The notes below the pieces were generated by a model. The model was not told where the DNA came from, made no database searches, and saw nothing but the letters and a program-made list of their open reading frames with translations. This document shows, one piece after another, positions 58,486 to 64,000 of a stretch of 64,000 nucleotides of DNA (its first letter is position 1; the number at the start of each line of letters is the position of its first letter). The position numbers were made by a program, and so were the translations under genes. Origin of the DNA: Armillaria gallica (Eukaryota; Basidiomycota; Agaricomycetes; Agaricales; Physalacriaceae); assembly GCA_037576215.1 (NCBI GenBank), contig JBANDB010000008.1, forward strand, positions 124,001-188,000. The letters run 5' to 3'.

Positions 58486-60412
58486 TACACCCAATCAAAC
58501 GTCGTTAGCAAGTAATGTCAGTTGTGGTGTACAGTAAGAAGGAAGGAATGCAGACTAGCGCCCAGAACACTCAAATTTCTCACCGTCAACTGCACAGCCT
58601 AAAGAGAGGCGCCGAGAGATAAAGGATATAGATCAAAGAACCAATATCATTCCTTAGGCCTTATGGGTCATTAAGCATATATGCCTTCACGACTCCTACT
58701 GGCTGAGATAGAACACCCAGAGGACCCACAATTTATATGCACGATGGTACATTGATACCGACGGTCCCAACTTGCTTGTCTCCCCGCAGAAAAGACGAAT
58801 CCTTGAAGAAGATCCTTAGTCAAACATGTGTGCCATGGAACGAAAATTTCTGTAAACTCACTCATGCCGAAATTTGTAGTTGTTGCCTGTAAGGCAAAGA
58901 CGGGTCGATGATGGCATTTTCTATTCAAAGCCGAGTGACATGACGGACAAGGAAGCATCCTTGTTCTCCTGGTTCTTCCATATGCAGTACATCTTCTTAC
59001 TCTCCGTTGGTCCATGAATGAGCGGTGGGCCAGAACCAAACACCACGGATTTTGATCGATTTGATGGTAAGAATCTCCCGTATCGCCTTGACAGTAGACG
59101 ATTAATAAGGCAATCTGAAAGACTTCCATCGATTTCTCCGGTATGCGACCTAGCACTGGAAGATCCTGGCCAACACGAACACAGAGTGTTTCCATGCGAC
59201 ATGTCCGGGTTTCATGTCAGCCCTCAGCATACGAACGGGCGACTATCTTCATCTGTACACAGAGTACTTTCTGCTTGGAAAACCCTGGTTGGTCCTCTTG
59301 ACGTGATAAATGTACGATGTCCATCAGGAACTTGAAGCGAAGAAGCAAAAGACGTACGTTCCTTCCTCGCCCATAGCGAAAAGCGAGACATTGGCTGGGT
59401 GTTCCCATCAGCCGTACACTCATCGTAGTCTGAAAATATGTCAATCAACCTCAACTCGCTCAAGAAAGATGAGCTCACCACAACAAGAAGTGTTTCCTAC
59501 AAGATTCTCCTACTCTTCATCGTCTCGCTCTTGCGCCATCAAACAACATAACTAGTAGTAACCAGCTAGCCGAGATAGCCAAGCGATGGGAATACGAACT
59601 CGGCACCAACCCGCTCTGCTCTCTGCGGGGAGAACTGATTAGCGCTAAATAAAATTCGTCCTCGGTTCCGGTCCTCAACAATGATGGCTGCTCCCATGCA
59701 GGTCTGCTGAAATTGGGACCGAAGTAGCGAGGGAACTTTGGAAGCTCGACGTCGAGGTTGATTCAAACTCGGGCATCATAGCTCTAGTACTGCCTTCCAA
59801 AGCTAGACAGGGAACTCGGAGTCGACCTTGAACAACGAATAAAGCCTACCATAAATCATCAATGTGGATGCTGCGAGTATCCCTCCCCGCTGAATACTGA
59901 CACTGGACAAGACACTGAAATGAAGATCCAGGAGGGGTTTCCGTTGAGGACTTAATTTCGAGATGTAACCTGAAAGGCGCCATATTCGACATGTGCAAAA
60001 TCAATAGTCGTTTCGAATGATGAGCTTAACAACCACGTCTCCCTTATCGGAGGAATGGCTAGATCTATGACACGTAGCAAATGTGATGAACGAGCCAAGT
60101 CACGGATGATCAAAGGAGCTGGTGGTGGTCGGAGACGGACGGTGGACGATGCTAACAAACCATGGCCCACACGATATCCATCTTGTTCAGCCGCGCAGGA
60201 AAAGATAAAATTCTAATCCAATATTGTCGCTAAACGAAAGACAACGGAATGTCTAATCATAACCGGAGGTTGCGAAGAGAGATTTGAGCACTAGATTAGA
60301 GTAGATATGTATCCATCAGTCAGCTGGTCGTGCATGAACAGACAGACGATTAACCAAGTGACAAGGAGCGTCTCTCTACCTCGGCACCGCTCATTTCACC
60401 CCAAACATCCAC
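58486..60412. other. CpG-normal region with unresolved coding
   Basis: A minus-strand frame of 174 codons (59195-58671) has no recognisable motif, and an overlapping frame (59202-58921) reads FGSGPPLIHGPTESKKMYCI. These may be exons of a gene with short introns that I could not resolve. 59560-60300 has only short frames. No transposon ends seen. Confidence 0.3.
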
Positions 60413-60676
60413 CTATCGGAGTCGTTTCCATGAAGCCGTCCAACCGCTGGCAAGCGGTGTCCCAGTCCTCACGTCCAAATTACGACGTATGTCGTTACAG
60501 TGAGTGGCGACATACGAGAAGAGATGCGGCCAATCGTTGTAGATCAACGGCCATTGTGCAAGCGAAGGTCTGTAACCTACTAGAGTCGTTAGCTGCTGGA
60601 AAACGGGGAGAGGGAAAACATACATTCTGCCCTACCGCCACACTTGTAGTTATTCCGACGTCAGAAAAAGCCGAAC

Positions 60677-61450
60677 CTAATCCCGGAATGCTTTGATTAC
60701 GTCACGCTCGATGCCTGAAATCCCTCGGATCTGGAAAAATTATAATTTTTTGAGCCCACAATCAAAATGTGCACTGAGCACGTACCTTATATCGACGACA
60801 GTGATAAAATGAAAGCGGAAGATGAAGCATACAATCAGCGTATGCTCTTCTGCGCCAGCGATGTTCAGCCATGATTTCTAATGTGTTGAGGACGGACTGG
60901 GCGCCGAGTCGAATGATACTCGTGTTACGGCACGCGAAGACCGGGATTAGGACCATTGTCTTGTGATGACCAACGTTGGGATTAGCATCGTCTAAGTGAA
61001 AGAACTACTCAAAACAACATACCAGATGCATCACGAATGTAATCCACGGTTCTACCCCCTCCCACATTGGTGCTCAGGTCTCTGAGAAGCGAAGAAGAGG
61101 CCCAAACACTGAGCGGACCGACGACCGTGATATGATAATGGCTACGCGGACTGATGAATACATAAAATAAGTGAAGAGAAAGGTACGCACGTTCTGCCTG
61201 GTAGTTTGACTGTTGAACAAAACTTCCGCATCGCGGGCCCCGGTAACTTTTGGTCAGCCCGTAAGATCCTTGATGGAGAAGGACGAATCTGAATCATGAT
61301 GTACTTGATCTTCTGAATAGCTAGGAAAGGACGTCAGGACAAATAACAAAAGGAATGAGTACGACGCACCTGGATGACTCGCAAAACAATCAGATCCACA
61401 ACTCCAGCGAATTCCCTTTTAGCATGCCCATGCAGGTTTTGCTATTTTAT
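60677..61450 (-). CDS. Uncharacterised multi-intron gene
   Basis: Minus strand. Introns at 61369-61313 (57 bp), 61200-61151 (50), 61022-60992 (31, unusually short) and 60785-60731 (55) all have GT...AG ends, and the frame stays open through all five exons, which argues for a true gene. The protein reads LIVLRVIQKIKYIMIQ, then LPGPAMRKFCSTVKLPGRTP, HYHITVVGPLSVWASSSLL, MVLIPVFACRNTSIIRLGAQ, HRWRRRAYADCML, and ends GIERDVIKAFRD at TAG 60677. The 5' end is uncertain because a stop lies upstream in the same frame near 61450. No domain is recognised, and no signal or membrane segment is obvious. Confidence 0.45.
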
Positions 61451-61706
61451 ACGCTGTAAATCAAGCCTCCGCGCCATGGTGGACAAGAGGAGATGTCGCG
61501 CGAACACCACCGTGTTGTTTTCGGTTATCATCTCGTTTCCGCGCTCGCTCGATTAAGATATGCGCAATCTTGGGGGGCCCTCTCGATAGCTGCTGAGTCT
61601 AAGCAGACTTCGCAGGCTGGGGAAGAGCATGCCTAGGTCCTTCAAAGATGTCTTTTTATGATCGAGTGTGTTGATTCTATGGCGTATTCGGCCTTCGAGA
61701 GGGTCA

Positions 61707-61835
61707 ATCGTAGTGCACGCCATGACATCATCCTACCTAAGCACCAGCTCATCAGAAAACGAGGGATAAGAACCACAGAAGTCAAGCTCACCTTGATTGG
61801 CTGGTCAACGCGACAGATTACGAGGTGCATGACAC
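61707..61835 (+). pseudogene. Coding remnant homologous to 29110-29240
   Basis: Reads HDIILPKHQLIRKRGIRTTE, then KLTLIGWSTRQITRC. It pairs with the piece at 29 kb in sequence and spacing. Upstream frame ECVDSMAYSAFERVNRSAR may belong to it. The family is unknown. Confidence 0.45.
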
Positions 61836-61872
61836 TCCGGGAATACAGAAATTTAAAGCAGTCTGATTTACT

Positions 61873-62499
61873 TACCTATACCTAAGATTTCATGTAAATA
61901 ACAGGACTTACTGATACTTGTAGCCGTACCAAAGGTTCAAGGAAGCTTTGAATCATCTCTGGAATGTAGGGTATTGGATTTGAATCCAGGCTGTTGTAAT
62001 CGAGATCTGAAAACAAGAATTCAGGAATTCCATGAACTAATTACGAAAGCTTCCGTTTAGGGTAAAGTTTCGGCAGATGGAAAACTTAAGGTTTTCGGGT
62101 GTACGGAACGCATGCCCAGGCCTTTTTTTCCCGTGCCAACATCAAATAAACCAAAATTAGGATTTCGGACCACGTTCCGGCACAGTACGCCCGAAACTAA
62201 GCCTGAAAGCTTAGTTTCGGCTTTCCCTAACACGGATACTGACATAAAGAATTCCGGTCGAGAATTCGGTAACCCTCACATTTTTGGTACTGGTGCTGCC
62301 GAAATATGTACTGAAACAGATGCTTTCGGCAATGATTCAGGGTAGCTGGAAACAATTAGTTTCGGCTCGAGCACCCGAACCTCATGATCCATTCCTGGTT
62401 TCTTTGATTTAGGATCGATTTCGCAATATCCTGGAACTTTTGGTATCGGACGGAATTCCAGCAAGTCTTATTCATGATCCGAAAGCTTAGGTATAGGTA
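61873..62499. mobile_element. Candidate inverted-repeat (MITE-like) element, 627 bp
   Basis: A perfect 14-bp inverted repeat, TACCTATACCTAAG (61873-61886) and its complement (62486-62499), encloses a region full of gtttcgg / ccgaaac / gaaagctta words in both orientations. No clear target duplication and no coding sequence. It may instead be part of a longer element. Confidence 0.45.
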
Positions 62500-62757
62500 C
62501 TACAATTGGGACTCCCTAAATTCCAGGATTTCCGGTGTGTGAGATCCCCGATTCTTTCCGATAGTAGAGAGGAAAAGAGAGGGTGTTTATCAAAGAGATA
62601 ACGACCGATCGACCACCATAGGGCGTTGGCAGGGGCTAGTTGGTCATATTTGGTTGCGCGCGCTTGATCTTCTGAACCAAAGTTATCCTCCCGACTGTCC
62701 CTGTTAAGTCTGAGACGGGTTTAGGCCATCTGTTTCAGCCGGTGACGATCCCTCGGC

Positions 62758-62765
62758 TATAAAAG
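62758..62765 (+). promoter_or_regulatory. TATA box of the right-edge gene
   Basis: TATAAAAG lies about 260 bp before ATG 63021. Between them are two probable leader introns: 62811-62862 (gtacgt...gctaac...tttttcag) and 62881-62932 (gtgcgt...gctaac...gtacag), each 52 bp with a textbook branch site. Confidence 0.55.
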
Positions 62766-63020
62766 AGTTGTGTCAACGATCATCCTCACGAATGTAAATC
62801 TCAGCTCTCTGTACGTCCACAATATGTGTCTGTTGTGTGTGCTAACAGACTTTCTTTTTCAGGAGGCGTCGCGTATCAGAGTGCGTGAATTAAACGTGGT
62901 GGCTTGTTTTGCTAACTTCCCCTTGCGTACAGCTAGCTTTGTTGTAGGCGTCAACGACGTTCTAGTTGCTCAGCGACGACGCTTTGCATTCCACGTTTTA
63001 GCGTTCAGCGCATCAATATC

Positions 63021-64000
63021 ATGTCCTTTGCTTTGAACAAGATTCCCTGCCGTTTACATCGAGTATTGTTGGAGGCCAATGTTCCTGAAACGGATGATAG
63101 GCGGTTATTCGCTTTGTACCCCAATACCTGCGCATTTCGCTCATTGACCTTAACCGTACCAATGAACATCGTTGCCCACGACGTCGCTATTTCTTTGTAT
63201 CCAAAAGCCACATTCGGCTTCGGAATCAACTGCGCGAAATTTGACGATCGCCACGCCGCCGTCACAGGAAGATCTAAGTATACTGAACGCGGCTGGAATT
63301 TGTTTTTTGATAGCAGTGCTGCGGCGAGTGTTGATCTTCGTGATGTAGAAAGATACATTGGCGATCGACACTAGTGTACAGCCCGGGTAGCCCAGGTCAT
63401 GCCAGGTTGCCGGGTCGGGTGCCTGCTGGGTCGGGCTCGGGCCAGAGATTTGAGACCCGGGGTATACCTGGTTCACCCGGATGACCCGGCTGTATTACTA
63501 ATGTGTCACAAAAACATCAAGTCATTTGGCTGAGTTGTTGTAACTGCTGTCTCTTATTATTTTGGATGGTCCGCGGATGTTCAAATCCCGCACCAACCAA
63601 AAATTTGGGCTCGTGGCAGAGGTTATGACGCACTCGGACGTCCAAAATCAGTTTTCAGGAGGTGCAAGTGCATCATAAAGCATGCGCTAGGTAAAATAAT
63701 TCAATTTCGTGTATTAAAAATTTAATTCTCTATCTATTTAAATTAATCCGGGTCGGGTGACCCAGTAACCCGTGTGACCCATAGCTTACCTGTGACCCAT
63801 GTGACGGGTACGGGTTTTTTCCGGGTTCGGGTCGGGTCAGAAAATTCAGACCCGGACCCGACCCGGGCTGTTCACTAATCGACACTGCTGGGTTGTGAAA
63901 CCGCCTAAGCTACACTCCAGACATGATTACTTGGACGTGAAGCACTCCATTAATGGGCATTCATGGATGCTCACCTACCCGATGCCCACGATGGGGTTTG
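63021..64000 (+). pseudogene. Uncharacterised gene interrupted by hAT MITE (runs off the edge)
   Basis: ATG 63021 in good context (caatatcATGtcc) opens MSFALNKIPCRLHRVLLEAN, then RRLFALYPNTCAFRSLTLTV and RSKYTERGWNLFFDSSAAAS. The frame reaches ERYIGDRH at 63371, where a 506-bp MITE inserts and gives an immediate TAG. After the second copy of the target site (63878-63885) the same frame continues CWVVKPPKLHSRHDYLDVKH, then SWMLTYPMPTMG to the window end. Without the MITE it would be one open exon of at least 158 codons. The upstream TATA box and two leader introns support a genuine gene. No domain is recognised. In this haplotype it is truncated. Confidence 0.6.
63372..63877. mobile_element. 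hAT-type MITE (506 bp)
   Basis: Ends TAGTGTACAGCCCGGGT (left) and the complement of TAGTGAACAGCCCGGGT (right) differ by one base. They are flanked by a perfect 8-bp target duplication atcgacac (63364-63371 and 63878-63885). Inside both ends are many gacccgg / ccgggtc repeats. No coding capacity. Size, ends and target duplication fit a hAT-derived MITE. Confidence 0.92.

Noticed and set aside
58671..59195. 174-codon minus-strand protein
   Set aside because: A second overlapping frame on the same strand looks equally coding; without splice evidence neither could be chosen, so it is only noted as unresolved.
1..64000. CRISPR arrays, bacterial operons or Shine-Dalgarno sites
   Set aside because: No regularly spaced direct repeats of the right size; short spliceosomal introns show the sequence is eukaryotic.

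Overview
This window looks like nuclear DNA of a mushroom-forming basidiomycete (Agaricomycetes). The evidence is introns of about 46-57 bp with GT...AG ends and short branch sites, a KDZ transposase with a CxC2 cysteine cluster, PIF/Harbinger and hAT elements, chromodomain Ty3/gypsy elements with aspartic protease, RT, RNase H and integrase, and a HET-domain gene. No family search was possible; all names rest on motifs read by eye.

Layout. Positions 1 to about 54.2 kb are a CpG-poor, transposon-dense island. A KDZ transposase pseudogene (1-4130, minus) has lost its catalytic centre and is split by a 1.69 kb solo LTR. A PIF/Harbinger element (4580-9905) has matching ends and an AAT target duplication, and its transposase is split by a second, inverted copy of the same LTR. 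From 9.9 to 28 kb there are uncharacterised, partly decayed multi-exon genes separated by clusters of short palindromes of the GAATTAATTC type. One gene is interrupted by a 1.1 kb hAT-type element with a perfect 8-bp target duplication (13980-15075).

Inside this island, at 18.2-21.7 kb, lie two intact convergent genes (468 and 409 codons). Their stop codons abut at 20104/20105, and imperfect inverted repeats flank the pair. This is the best candidate for an undescribed unit.

From 33415 to 53103 is a nest. An outer Ty3/gypsy chromovirus (element B) has taken up an ORF1-only LINE copy with a 9-bp target duplication (34352-35962) and a full-length sister chromovirus (element A, 36380-45346). 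Element A itself seems to carry another LTR-like insertion. Both chromoviruses carry an extra reading frame between the 5' LTR and gag, with a membrane segment at its N terminus. Most of their in-frame stops are TGA, several at sites where the sister copy has CGA, which suggests CpG methylation decay.

From about 54.3 kb to the end the sequence is CpG-richer and more host-like. It holds a decayed short-chain dehydrogenase with a duplicated fragment, an intact HET-domain gene (minus, 56.6-58.4 kb), an uncharacterised multi-intron gene (60.7-61.4 kb), a small inverted-repeat element, and a TATA-bearing gene at the right edge. The last is cut by a 506-bp hAT MITE with an 8-bp target duplication.
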